Assembly (NCBI GenBank): GCA_036003365.1
Contig: DASYSL010000158.1
Span: 1-8,969 of the forward strand
Direction of reading: 5' to 3'
DNA length: 8,969 bases
Source: DASYSL01 sp036003365
Lineage (GTDB): Bacteria > Eisenbacteria > RBG-16-71-46 > DASYSL01
Shown here one piece after another: positions 1-7,053 of the stretch; positions within the stretch are counted from its first letter, which is position 1; each line of letters begins with the position of its first letter. The notes under the pieces are model-generated. The model did not search any database, had not been told where the DNA came from, and saw nothing but the letters and a program-made list of their open reading frames with translations. A program made the translations under genes and the position numbers.

Positions 1-413
1 GCGATACGCGAACGCTCAAGAACGATCTCTCGCGCGCGTTGGCCCTCGACCCCGAGCATCCGGCAGCCAACTTGCTCGCGGCGCGCCTGGCCACGCAGGC
101 CGGCGCGCTCGATCAGGCGCGTCGCTTTGTGGCGGTGGCGCTGCGCGCCGAGTCGCCCCTCGTGCGCTCCGCGGCCTTCGTCAATTTGGGTCTCATCGAG
201 ATGCGCGAGGGACACGCCGCCGCCGGGCGTGCCGCCTTCGAAAGCGCGCGGGCGGCCGCGCCCAGCGAGGCCGAGCCCTACGTCTATCTATCCCGATGGC
301 AGCAGGCGGCCGGCCATCCCGACTCGGCGCGCGCCGTGCTCGAACAAGGCCTTGCCCAAGCCCGTGCCAAGCAGCCGATCCAGAGCGAGATGGGGCGGCT
401 CGGGGCTCGTTGA
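1..413 (+). CDS. TPR-containing C-terminus of a probable fused synthase-like membrane protein (5' end outside the window)
   Basis: The reading frame is open from the left edge (first full codon at position 3) to TGA at 411-413, leaving 136 residues of an incomplete protein. What remains is alpha-helical and looks like about three tetratricopeptide-type helix pairs. Typical cues are the DPEHPAANLLAARLA segment, the NLGLIEMREG helix and the YVYLSRWQQAAGHPDSARAVLEQG unit. TPRs are protein-binding scaffolds. The middle stretch aligns ungapped with the extreme C-terminus of the fusion protein at 1924-5064: both have SAA..NLG, MREG, AGRA.F, PSE..Y.YL.R and DSA. My hand count gives roughly half identical residues over about 60 positions. 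I therefore infer that the missing part is a second membrane-fused spermidine-synthase-like protein. An independent TPR protein remains possible. A TTG at 39 could be read as a start, but the frame continues upstream of it and it has no convincing ribosome site. Confidence 0.75.
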   Translation, partial: DTRTLKNDLSRALALDPEHPAANLLAARLATQAGALDQARRFVAVALRAESPLVRSAAFVNLGLIEMREGHAAAGRAAFESARAAAPSEAEPYVYLSRWQQAAGHPDSARAVLEQGLAQARAKQPIQSEMGRLGAR

Positions 414-439
414 GGCGCCCGCCGCACCCCTGATATTCT
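410..439 (+). promoter_or_regulatory. possible sigma70-like promoter ahead of SurA-like gene A
   Basis: TTGAGG (410-415) and TATTCT (434-439) are separated by 18 bases. Each matches the sigma70 consensus hexamers at 4 of 6 positions. The pair overlaps the stop of the upstream TPR gene and lies in the 68-base gap before the TTG start at 482. In such GC-rich DNA an AT-containing patch here is noticeable, but the match is weak. Read-through from the upstream gene would explain expression equally well. Confidence 0.25.
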
Positions 440-481
440 GCGCGCGTCCGTTCCCGCCGTTCCTCGCCCCGGGGGATTTTC

Positions 482-1927
482 TTGCGACCGTTTGCGATCG
501 CCCTCGTCGCGCTGGGTTTCCTGGTCTGGAAACCGGCCGACCGCGCTCTCGCTTCCCAGGCCCGATCTCCCCTTCCCGATACCGTGCTGGCGCAGGTGGG
601 CTCGCGCCAGGTCACGCGCTCCGAGTTCCTGCGCCAGTGGGAGCGCCTGGGCGCCACCGAGGCCCCGGCCGACCGGCCGCTGCGCGAGCGCCACCGCGTG
701 TTCCTGAACCAGCTCATCGACAAGGAGCTCCTGACCCAGGCGGCGGCCACCGAGACCTACGCGCCGACACCCGAGGAAGAAGCCAAGCTCGGCCTCCTCC
801 AGCTCAATCTCATGCGCCAGGCCTATTACCGCAGGGAGGTGCTCGACAGCCTGCCGCCCGAGGGGGGCGCGCCGGCTGAGACGCACGCGCACGCCGCGCA
901 CGGCGCCGACATGGATCGCGCCGCCCAAGTGCAGGCCGCCGAGTTGCGCCTCATCGAGCGCTTGACCGCACCGCTCGCGCCCCAGTGGGGCGAGACGGTC
1001 GCCGCGTTTCTGGCGCGCGCCTTCCAGAAGCTTCCGCGCCCCAAGGAAGAGGGCCCGGGCTGGATGCGCTGGAACTACACGGCGTGGATGCCGCCCGTCG
1101 CCCTCGCCGACACCGGGCGCGTGCTCGGGCGCTCGACTTTGGGCCCCTTCACCATCGGCCGCTTCCTCTGGCACTGGGCGCAGGTGCCGCCCGAGCAGCG
1201 CGACCGCCCCGACACCGCGAGCGCGGTGATCGACTGGGCGCGCAACTTCCTCGCCCAGGGCATCATGGACAACGAGGCGCGCCGCCTCGGCCTGGCGCGC
1301 GACCCTGAAGTCGCGGCCGAGGTCGCCAAGCAGCGACAGATCATGGCGCTCGACGCCTATTATCGCGCCCACGTCTCGACCGCCGTGGACACGAGCGAGA
1401 CCCGCCTGCGCGCGCTCTACGCCAAGAATCCGCATGCCTACGACAGCCCGCCCTTCAGCAAGTTCCTGGCCGTGTGGTTCCGGCGCTTCGATGACGCGGC
1501 GGCGGCGCGCGCCGCGCTCGAGAAGGGCGCCCGCTGGGACTCGCTCCTGGCCGCGCGCTTCCCCATGCCCCAGGATCCCAGCGAGGCGCAGCTGGCGAAG
1601 AGCGAAGCCGATCTCTATCGCTATCCGCAGGCGCAGCTCGCCACCTCGCCCGACACCACGCTCACCGCCTGGTTCGCCAGCGCCAAGCCCAACCAGGTGT
1701 TCGGCCCGCGCAATCGCGCCGGCCAGTGGTGGGTGTACCGCTTTCTCGAGCACGACGACGGCAAGGCACGCAGCTTCGCGCAAGCGCGCCCGCTCGTGGC
1801 CGAGAAGGCGGCGTACGACGACGAGGAGAAAGCCCTGCGCACGCATCTCGATACCCTGCGCACGCGCTACGCCGTGCGCGTGAACGACGCGGCTCTGGCC
1901 GCGCTGCCGGCGAACGGAGGCCAATGA
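482..1927 (+). CDS. exported SurA/parvulin-like protein A (divergent peptidyl-prolyl isomerase family)
   Basis: A 481-residue protein. The start is TTG at 482: an in-frame stop lies at 431-433, no ATG or GTG falls between it and the signal peptide, and GGGGG at 471-475 gives a 6-base spacer. Residues 1-24 form a signal peptide (hydrophobic AIALVALGFLVW core, cleavage expected after ALA), so the product should be periplasmic. Residues about 34-120 resemble the helical SurA N-terminal region (LAQVGSRQVTRSEFLRQW, then FLNQLIDKELL), matching the same region of proteins B and C. A helical stretch (110-210, with a His-rich THAHAAHGAD at 134-143) follows, then a second SurA_N-like unit (about 222-315, FTIGRFLWHW) and a degraded parvulin-like domain (about 320-435, ending in QVFGPRNRAGQWWVYRF). 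The family normally isomerises or chaperones unfolded outer-membrane and secreted proteins. The usual parvulin His and GGDLGW-type signatures are not visible, so chaperone or binding activity is more likely than catalysis. Its stop overlaps the next start (ATGA), implying coupled translation. Confidence 0.75.
   Translation: MRPFAIALVALGFLVWKPADRALASQARSPLPDTVLAQVGSRQVTRSEFLRQWERLGATEAPADRPLRERHRVFLNQLIDKELLTQAAATETYAPTPEEEAKLGLLQLNLMRQAYYRREVLDSLPPEGGAPAETHAHAAHGADMDRAAQVQAAELRLIERLTAPLAPQWGETVAAFLARAFQKLPRPKEEGPGWMRWNYTAWMPPVALADTGRVLGRSTLGPFTIGRFLWHWAQVPPEQRDRPDTASAVIDWARNFLAQGIMDNEARRLGLARDPEVAAEVAKQRQIMALDAYYRAHVSTAVDTSETRLRALYAKNPHAYDSPPFSKFLAVWFRRFDDAAAARAALEKGARWDSLLAARFPMPQDPSEAQLAKSEADLYRYPQAQLATSPDTTLTAWFASAKPNQVFGPRNRAGQWWVYRFLEHDDGKARSFAQARPLVAEKAAYDDEEKALRTHLDTLRTRYAVRVNDAALAALPANGGQ
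1916..1927 (+). promoter_or_regulatory. ribosome site and ATGA stop/start overlap coupling protein A to the fusion gene
   Basis: GGAGG (1916-1920) stands only three bases before ATG at 1924, inside the last codons of the upstream gene. The ATG shares bases with that gene's TGA (1925-1927). This fixes the start of the large fusion gene here; the frame upstream of it (from about 1726) is merely open. The arrangement is the usual sign of termination-reinitiation and implies balanced synthesis of the two proteins. Confidence 0.7.
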
Positions 1928-4900
1928 GCCGCGCCACGGAACCGCGTCCAGGAGCATTTCTCGTCGCCCTCGCCTTCACCGTTTCCGGCTTCACGAGCCT
2001 GGTGCTCGAGGTGGTGTGGTCGAAGGCGCTGGCGCAGCTCCTGGGCAGCACGCTCTATTCGGTGAGCACGGTGGTGGCGGCGTATCTCGGGGGCCTGGCG
2101 CTGGGCGCGTGGGTTTCGGGAAAGCTCGTACACCGCCTGCCGCGCCCGCTTCGTCTCTACGGCGGGCTCGAGTGCGGGGTTGGCCTCTACGCGCTCGTCT
2201 CCCTCGTTCTCGTGCACGCGCTCGATCCCATCGTGGGCCGCGCCTACGCCGCGCTCGGCCCGGCATCACCGGTCTATCTCGCGGTGCGCATCGGGCTCGC
2301 CGCCCTCGTGCTCCTGCCGCCGACGATTCTCATGGGCGCCACGCTGCCGGCGCTCGTGTCGTGGGCGACGCGCGGCGGGGACGAGTTCGGGGCGAGCCTC
2401 GGACGCCTCTATGGCTTGAATACGCTGGGCGCGGTGGTGGGCGCCGCGCTCGCCGGCTTCTGGCTCATCCCCGATCTCGGTTTGCGTCAGACCACGTACG
2501 TGGCCGGCGCCGTCGCCCTCGTGGTGGGCGCGTCGATGCTCGTCCTGGGATCTCGCAGCCGCCCCTCGCCCGCGGCCGCGCCCGAGGCCATGCCGTGGCA
2601 GGGCGCCGCCGCGCCCGAGCCCGACGCCGCGCGCCCGCTGGCCTTGCTCTTGTTCGGGCTCTCCGGCGCGGTGGCGCTCGTCTTCGAGATCACGTGGGCG
2701 CGCGTCTTCGGTCTCGTCTTCGGCTCGTCGGTGTACTCGTTCGCCCTCGTGCTCGCCGCTTACCTGCTGGCGCTCGCACTCGGCAGCATGCTGTGGGGCG
2801 GCCGCCTGGCCGATGGGCCGCGGCCGTGGCGCGCCTTCGCCTTCCTGCAGGTGGCGGCCGGCGCCGGCGCGGTGATCGGCCTGTGGGCGCTTCCCCACTT
2901 GCCGCGTCTCTTCCTCACCATCCTGATGGAGCACCGCGCGCAGCTCGCCAGCTTGTTCCTGCTCCAGACCGCGCTCGCTTCGCTGGTCACCTTCCTGCCC
3001 TGCCTGGCGTTCGGCGCGCTCTTCCCCGTGGGCACGCGCCTCGTGGCCGGCGGCAAGCTCGAGGGCGCACGCGCCACCGGCGTGGCCTACGCGGTGAACA
3101 CGGCGGGCACGCTCACCGGCTCGCTGGCCGCGGGATTCGTCTTCCTGCCCCACATCGGCGTGCACGCCACCTGGGTGGGTGCGGCGATTCTCTCTCTCGT
3201 GCTCGGGCTGGTGGCGTGGCGCGTCAGTGCGGCGCACGAGAAGCCGGTCATGGCCGCCGCTCCCCTCTCCGCCGCGCCCAAGGCGCGCGGCAAAGCGCCC
3301 GCGCCCAAGCGCCCGAAGGCGGCCCGCGGCAGTCTCGATTTCATGGTCGCGCCCGCCGCCATCGTCGTCGTGGTCGCCGCCATCTTGGCGCCGCCGTGGA
3401 ACAAATCGCTGTTCACGCTCGGCGTCTTCCGCACGGCCTTCCTGCTCAACGCCGGCCTCACGTCGACGACCCAGGCGCTCCGCAACATGGATGCGCGCCT
3501 CGCCAACGATCAGCTGCTCTTCTACAAGGAAGGCCTGCACGGCGTCGTGTCGGTGCACGCCGACCGCGGCGCGCCGGGGATCATCAGCCTGCGCGTGAAC
3601 GGCAAGCCGGACGCGAGCACGAGCGTGGACATCGGCACCCAGGTCTTCCTGGGCCACGTGCCGATGTTGTGGGCGCCGCCACAGGCGCGCGTCTGCGTGA
3701 TCGGCCAGGGCTCGGGCGTGACCGCGCGCGCCGCGCTCATGCACGATCCGGAGCGCCTCACGGTGGTCGAGATCGAGCCCGCCGTGGTCACGGCCTCGCA
3801 TTTCTTCGACGCCTGGACCGATACCGTGCTCGCCGATCCGCGCGTCGAGCTGATCCTCGAGGACGGGCGCCAGCATCTGCTGCACTCGGGCCGCCATTAC
3901 GACGTCATCGTCTCCGAGCCTTCGAACCCGTGGATCGCAGGCGTCAACAATCTTTTCACGACCGATTTCTACGAGCGCGTGAAGGCCGCGCTCACCGCGC
4001 ACGGCACCTTCTGCCAGTGGGTGCAGTTCTACGAGCTGTCGCCCCTCGCGCAATCGTCACTGCTCTCGTCCTTCGCCCACGTCTTCCCGCAGGGCGAAGC
4101 CTTCTTCATCAATTTCGACCTGCTCCTCGTCGCCCCGCCCGCCGGCGAGAAGGTCGCCGGCGATCGTCTCTTCGTGCGCGGCTCGGGCTCGCCGGTGGAG
4201 CGTTACCTGCACCGCTTCCAGCTCGACGGCGACGGCGCGGTGGCCGCCATCCATCTCGGCCGTGTCTCGGACCTCGTGGCCCATCTCCCGCCGGCACCGC
4301 TCAACACGGACGACCGCCCCTACATCGAGTACCGGGCGCCGCTCGATCTCTATCAGGTGCCGGTGGTGAAGGACGCCTGGGAGCTGGCATCGTCCCAGCC
4401 GCTGGCCGGGCTCGAGCGCTGGGTCGCGCCCAGTGCGCTCACGCGCGCCGCGGGTGCCGCAGGCATCGCCCTCGCCCATGCAGGCCAGATCGACCGCGCC
4501 AAGGAGCTTGCCCGGGAGCTCGCGCACGAGGGCGGCCAGGCTGGCCTGGCCGCCGCGGATGTGGCGCAAGCGGCGCACCAAGCCGAGGTGGAGCAGCGCA
4601 CGCAGGCGCTCCTCGACCGCGGTGACCAGGCCCTGGACGCAGGTGACTTCGACGGCGCCCGGCGCGCCTCCATGCAGCTCTTCAACGACGATCCCCAAAG
4701 CGCGGCCGGTAATCTCCTGGTGGCCCGGATGGCCATGCGCAAGGACAGTCTCGAGGTGGCCAAGAAAGCCCTGAGCCAGGTCATGACCCATGGCAACCCC
4801 CCGCTCCAGAGCGCGGCGCACCAGAACCTTGGTATCATCGCCATGCGAGAAGGCCGGGCCGAGGCGGGGCGGGCCGAATTCCTCGCCGCCCTCGCGCTGA

Positions 4901-5064
4901 CACCCTCGGAACCCAAGGTGTATCTGTATTTGGCACGGCTTCAATTGCAGTCCGGCCAGCGCGACTCCGCGCAGGCCACTCTCGTGGAAGGAATCAACAA
5001 CGTGACGCTCGATTCCGAGTTGCGCCGCGCGTTGGAAGCGCTCCAGGCGGGACAAACGTTCTGA
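1924..5064 (+). CDS. fused MFS-like membrane / spermidine-synthase-like protein with TPR tail
   Basis: A 1046-residue protein. Residues 11-433 are a duplicated membrane region of about 6+6 helices. GFTSLVLEVVWSKAL (22-36) recurs as GLSGAVALVFEITWARVF (245-262), and MFS motif-A-like loops GKLVHRLPRPLR (66-77) and GGRLADGPRPWR (292-303) follow helices 2 and 8. A Lys/Pro/Ala-rich linker (450-470) and another hydrophobic stretch (473-490) lead into a Rossmann methyltransferase/aminopropyltransferase fold. Its visible motifs are GQGSGVT (594-600, nucleotide loop), VVEIEP (614-619, acidic residue after strand 2), LEDG (645-648) and SEPSNPW (664-670). The last stands where true spermidine synthases carry the catalytic D-S/C-T/S-D-P, so the general base Asp is absent. 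LNTDDRPYIEY (793-803) is typical of this membrane-fused family. The tail (about 840-1046) is TPR-like. The family resembles 'fused MFS/spermidine synthase' proteins, whose substrate is not established. It may bind SAM or a relative, but I would not call it a polyamine enzyme. It is coupled by ATGA to protein A and followed 56 bases later by protein B. Confidence 0.85.
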   Translation: MSRATEPRPGAFLVALAFTVSGFTSLVLEVVWSKALAQLLGSTLYSVSTVVAAYLGGLALGAWVSGKLVHRLPRPLRLYGGLECGVGLYALVSLVLVHALDPIVGRAYAALGPASPVYLAVRIGLAALVLLPPTILMGATLPALVSWATRGGDEFGASLGRLYGLNTLGAVVGAALAGFWLIPDLGLRQTTYVAGAVALVVGASMLVLGSRSRPSPAAAPEAMPWQGAAAPEPDAARPLALLLFGLSGAVALVFEITWARVFGLVFGSSVYSFALVLAAYLLALALGSMLWGGRLADGPRPWRAFAFLQVAAGAGAVIGLWALPHLPRLFLTILMEHRAQLASLFLLQTALASLVTFLPCLAFGALFPVGTRLVAGGKLEGARATGVAYAVNTAGTLTGSLAAGFVFLPHIGVHATWVGAAILSLVLGLVAWRVSAAHEKPVMAAAPLSAAPKARGKAPAPKRPKAARGSLDFMVAPAAIVVVVAAILAPPWNKSLFTLGVFRTAFLLNAGLTSTTQALRNMDARLANDQLLFYKEGLHGVVSVHADRGAPGIISLRVNGKPDASTSVDIGTQVFLGHVPMLWAPPQARVCVIGQGSGVTARAALMHDPERLTVVEIEPAVVTASHFFDAWTDTVLADPRVELILEDGRQHLLHSGRHYDVIVSEPSNPWIAGVNNLFTTDFYERVKAALTAHGTFCQWVQFYELSPLAQSSLLSSFAHVFPQGEAFFINFDLLLVAPPAGEKVAGDRLFVRGSGSPVERYLHRFQLDGDGAVAAIHLGRVSDLVAHLPPAPLNTDDRPYIEYRAPLDLYQVPVVKDAWELASSQPLAGLERWVAPSALTRAAGAAGIALAHAGQIDRAKELARELAHEGGQAGLAAADVAQAAHQAEVEQRTQALLDRGDQALDAGDFDGARRASMQLFNDDPQSAAGNLLVARMAMRKDSLEVAKKALSQVMTHGNPPLQSAAHQNLGIIAMREGRAEAGRAEFLAALALTPSEPKVYLYLARLQLQSGQRDSAQATLVEGINNVTLDSELRRALEALQAGQTF

Positions 5065-5071
5065 TCCCCGT

Positions 5072-5127
5072 CTCCGTGATCCCGCCATCCCGCCACATGC
5101 TTCGCGGAAAGGAAGAATCGATGCACC
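5072..5127 (+). repeat. duplicated 56-nt leader, copy 1 (before protein B)
   Basis: This stretch from CTCCGTGATCCCG through the start codon to GCACC matches 7054-7109 without gaps; I count 49 of 56 identical. It includes the ribosome site and the first codons. The conservation ahead of the gene shows that the B/C duplication carried its 5' leader with it. No clear hairpin was seen inside it. Confidence 0.85.
5106..5115 (+). promoter_or_regulatory. ribosome-binding site deciding the protein B start
   Basis: The purine run GGAAAGGAAG ends five bases before ATG 5121, a good Shine-Dalgarno position. This selects ATG 5121 over the in-frame GTG at 5076, which would add 15 polar residues ahead of the signal peptide and has no comparable site. 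Confidence 0.7.
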
Positions 5128-6989
5128 CGTTTGCCCCCGCCCGTTCCTGGCGGCGCGCGGCATGGCCCGTCGCGCTGGGCGCCATCTTGGCGATCTCCGC
5201 GGCCGACGTTCCGGCTGCTCCGGCTCCCAAGGCCAAGACGTCCACGGCGGCGAAGAAGGCCGCGCCGAGGTCCACGTCCAAGGTGCAGCACGCCGCCGAC
5301 GTACCGCCTTACGCGACGCCGCCGCTCGAGCCCGGCGACACGCTGCTCGCGCGCGTGGGCGATCGCACCATCACCCTCAAGAGCTTCCGCCAGGAGTGGG
5401 CCAGTCTCGATCCCGCGCAACGACCGAAGGCGCCCGAGCCGCTCCTCGCCTACAAAGAGTTCCTGAACGAAATCGTGACCCGCGAGCTCTTGGGGATCGA
5501 GGCGACTCGCCACGCGCGGCCGCTCAGCGCCGAACAGAAGGTCAATCTCGATTCGCTCTGGCACATCCAGGCGCGCAACCAGCTCTTCCTCGAAGAGGTC
5601 GAGAGCCGGGTCACGGTGGATCCGTCGCAGGTGGATCGTTACCGCAAGCAGCTGTCGCGCATCCTCTATCTCACGGCCTACGTCCTCCCGACGCAGGAGA
5701 GGGCGCAGGCCTGGTACACGCGCATCGTGGGCGGCACGCCGCTCTCGCGCCTCGAGGCAGCGGCCCAGGAAGGCGGGCCCGACGCGCCTAAGGTCGTCGA
5801 CATGGGCCGCAAGATCCGGGAGGAATTCGACGAGAACACGGCGGACATCCTCTTCGATCTTCCGCCCGGGCGCCTGAGCCGGCCCGTCCCGACCGCGCAA
5901 GGCTGGGCCCTCATCAAAGTCACGGAGTCGCGGCCGCGGGCGAACTCGTACGCCGGCGGAACGGACGCGGGCGTGCTGGCAGAGATGCGCCGCATCAAGA
6001 CGAACTCCTACAAAGAGGTCTACCGCGACAGCCTCGCGCACGCACTGCACATCGTCTATCACGAAGCGGCGATGGACACGCTGGTGAACCGCTTCGTGCT
6101 GCTTCCAGCGCGCGCGGTGCCGAGCACGGGCGGCGGGATGCAGTACCGCATGAACCAGTCGATGCCGGCGTTTCAGGCGGGCGACGCGGACCTGGTGCTG
6201 GCGACCACCGACCGGGGACGCGTGACCGGCGCGGATCTGTATCGCTTCCTGCTGGGCCTGGGCGCGATCGCGCGACCCGAGATCCGCAATGTCGATCAGC
6301 TGCGTTCCTGGGTCGACCGCGTGGCCTTCGACGCCGCACTCCTGCACCGCGCCGTCGAGATGGGCTATGACAGGAAACCGCGCGTCCTGCGCGAGGTGGC
6401 GAAAGCGCGCGAGTTCGATCTGGTGTCGAATCTCTACGAGGATTCGGTGACTTCCAAGGTGCACGTCGCCGATGCGGAGGTGCGCGCCCTGTACGATGCC
6501 GATCCGTCGCGCTGGAAGCTCGAGGAAACGGCGACCATGTGGGTATGCTGCGTCCCGACGAGGGCGAAGGCCGAATCGTTGATCACGGCGGGCAAGGCGG
6601 GCGGCAACCTCAAGCAGATGGCGTACGACTTCACCCTGCTCGACGCCTACGCCGAGAACGGCGGCATGACGCAGCCGTTCACGCGCGCCACATGCCCCGT
6701 GCCCGAGATCGCCGACTCGGTGTTCCGCACGCCCATCGGCTCTTACGGCGGCCCCATCGTCTCGTCCGAAGGCTGGAATATCTTCAAGGTGCTGGGACAC
6801 ACGCCGGCGCGATCGCGCTCGTTCGAGGAAGTGAAGGACGACGCGAAAGCCTCGCTTCAGGTCGCCCGCGAAGAGGAAACCATGCAGCTCTTCCTGGGGC
6901 GCTTGCGCAAGCGCATTCCGGTCGAGAAGCACGAAGAGCGGCTGGCGCAGCTGCCCGGCATGACGGTGCCCCGACCCGCGAAATCGTAA
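5121..6989 (+). CDS. exported SurA/parvulin-like protein B with two SurA_N-parvulin units
   Basis: A 622-residue protein. Residues 1-32 are a signal peptide (RR, then VALGAILAISA core, cleavage after VPA or APA), followed by an Ala/Lys/Pro/Thr-rich linker (33-54). Unit 1 has a SurA_N-like helical region (about 72-165: LLARVGDRTITLKSFRQEW, FLNEIVTREL) and a parvulin-like domain (about 165-273, ending PVPTAQGWALIKVTESRPR). Unit 2 repeats this plan: RVTGADLYRFLLGLG with the following helices (about 358-465), then a second parvulin-like domain (about 470-565, NGGMTQPF, GSYGGPI, GWNIFKV) and a helical tail. SurA-type proteins escort unfolded outer-membrane or secreted proteins through the periplasm. 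The HILV-type His of active parvulins is replaced (LTAYVLPTQE in domain 1, MWVCCVPT in domain 2) and domain 1 lacks the GGDLG loop, so catalysis is doubtful. C476/C477 and C525 could pair in an oxidising compartment. The gene lies 56 bases after the fusion gene without a visible terminator, so it is probably co-transcribed. It is a tandem paralogue of C. Confidence 0.8.
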   Translation: MHPFAPARSWRRAAWPVALGAILAISAADVPAAPAPKAKTSTAAKKAAPRSTSKVQHAADVPPYATPPLEPGDTLLARVGDRTITLKSFRQEWASLDPAQRPKAPEPLLAYKEFLNEIVTRELLGIEATRHARPLSAEQKVNLDSLWHIQARNQLFLEEVESRVTVDPSQVDRYRKQLSRILYLTAYVLPTQERAQAWYTRIVGGTPLSRLEAAAQEGGPDAPKVVDMGRKIREEFDENTADILFDLPPGRLSRPVPTAQGWALIKVTESRPRANSYAGGTDAGVLAEMRRIKTNSYKEVYRDSLAHALHIVYHEAAMDTLVNRFVLLPARAVPSTGGGMQYRMNQSMPAFQAGDADLVLATTDRGRVTGADLYRFLLGLGAIARPEIRNVDQLRSWVDRVAFDAALLHRAVEMGYDRKPRVLREVAKAREFDLVSNLYEDSVTSKVHVADAEVRALYDADPSRWKLEETATMWVCCVPTRAKAESLITAGKAGGNLKQMAYDFTLLDAYAENGGMTQPFTRATCPVPEIADSVFRTPIGSYGGPIVSSEGWNIFKVLGHTPARSRSFEEVKDDAKASLQVAREEETMQLFLGRLRKRIPVEKHEERLAQLPGMTVPRPAKS

Positions 6990-7001
6990 GCCGGATCGCG
7001 C

Positions 7002-7015
7002 ACGCGGCCCCGCGT
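7002..7015 (+). repeat. short inverted repeat after protein B
   Basis: ACGCGG-CC-CCGCGT is a perfect palindromic arm pair 12 bases after the TAA of gene B. As RNA it could form a 5-bp GC stem with a 4-base loop. No T-run follows (only CCTTC), so it is not a convincing intrinsic terminator. It may attenuate or protect the 3' end, or be chance in GC-rich DNA. Confidence 0.3.
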
Positions 7016-7039
7016 CCTTCGCGCGGCACGCCAGGATCT

Positions 7040-7048
7040 TGCTATCAT
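7040..7048 (+). promoter_or_regulatory. possible extended -10 promoter ahead of protein C
   Basis: TGC followed by TATCAT (5 of 6 to TATAAT) forms an extended -10 element in the 113-base gap between B and C. No recognisable -35 lies 17 bases upstream, which extended -10 promoters do not strictly need. It sits just before the duplicated leader, and copy 1 of that leader has no equivalent. C may therefore be expressed separately from the upstream genes. Confidence 0.35.
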
Positions 7049-7053
7049 CCCGC

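Noticed and set aside
127..879. Plus-strand open frame overlapping the TPR tail, the gap and protein A
   Set aside because: The product is Pro/Arg/Ala-rich without domain features and conflicts with two supported genes.
284..1957. Long minus-strand open frame (557 codons)
   Set aside because: It mirrors the codon frame of protein A in GC-rich DNA; its product is rich in Arg/Gly/Ala with no domain signature, and the + strand product has a signal peptide and family motifs.
2266..4053. Minus-strand open frame (595 codons) opposite the fusion gene
   Set aside because: The product is an Arg/Glu/Gly/His-rich low-complexity shadow; the + strand carries transmembrane helices and synthase motifs.
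2016..4625. Plus-strand alternative frame (869 codons) inside the fusion gene
   Set aside because: Arg/Ala/Gly-rich translation without hydrophobic segments or motifs; overprinted by a clearly coding frame.
4832..4838. TATCAT-like -10 inside the fusion gene
   Set aside because: It encodes conserved TPR residues (GIIAM), has no TG extension or -35, and is not followed by a gene start.
1924..5064. Naming the fusion gene speE
   Set aside because: The catalytic D-S/C-T/S-D-P motif is replaced by SEPSNPW and the protein is membrane-fused; resemblance to the fold does not justify the symbol.
7002..7020. Palindrome after gene B as a rho-independent terminator
   Set aside because: The stem is only 5-6 bp with a tiny loop and no T-run follows.
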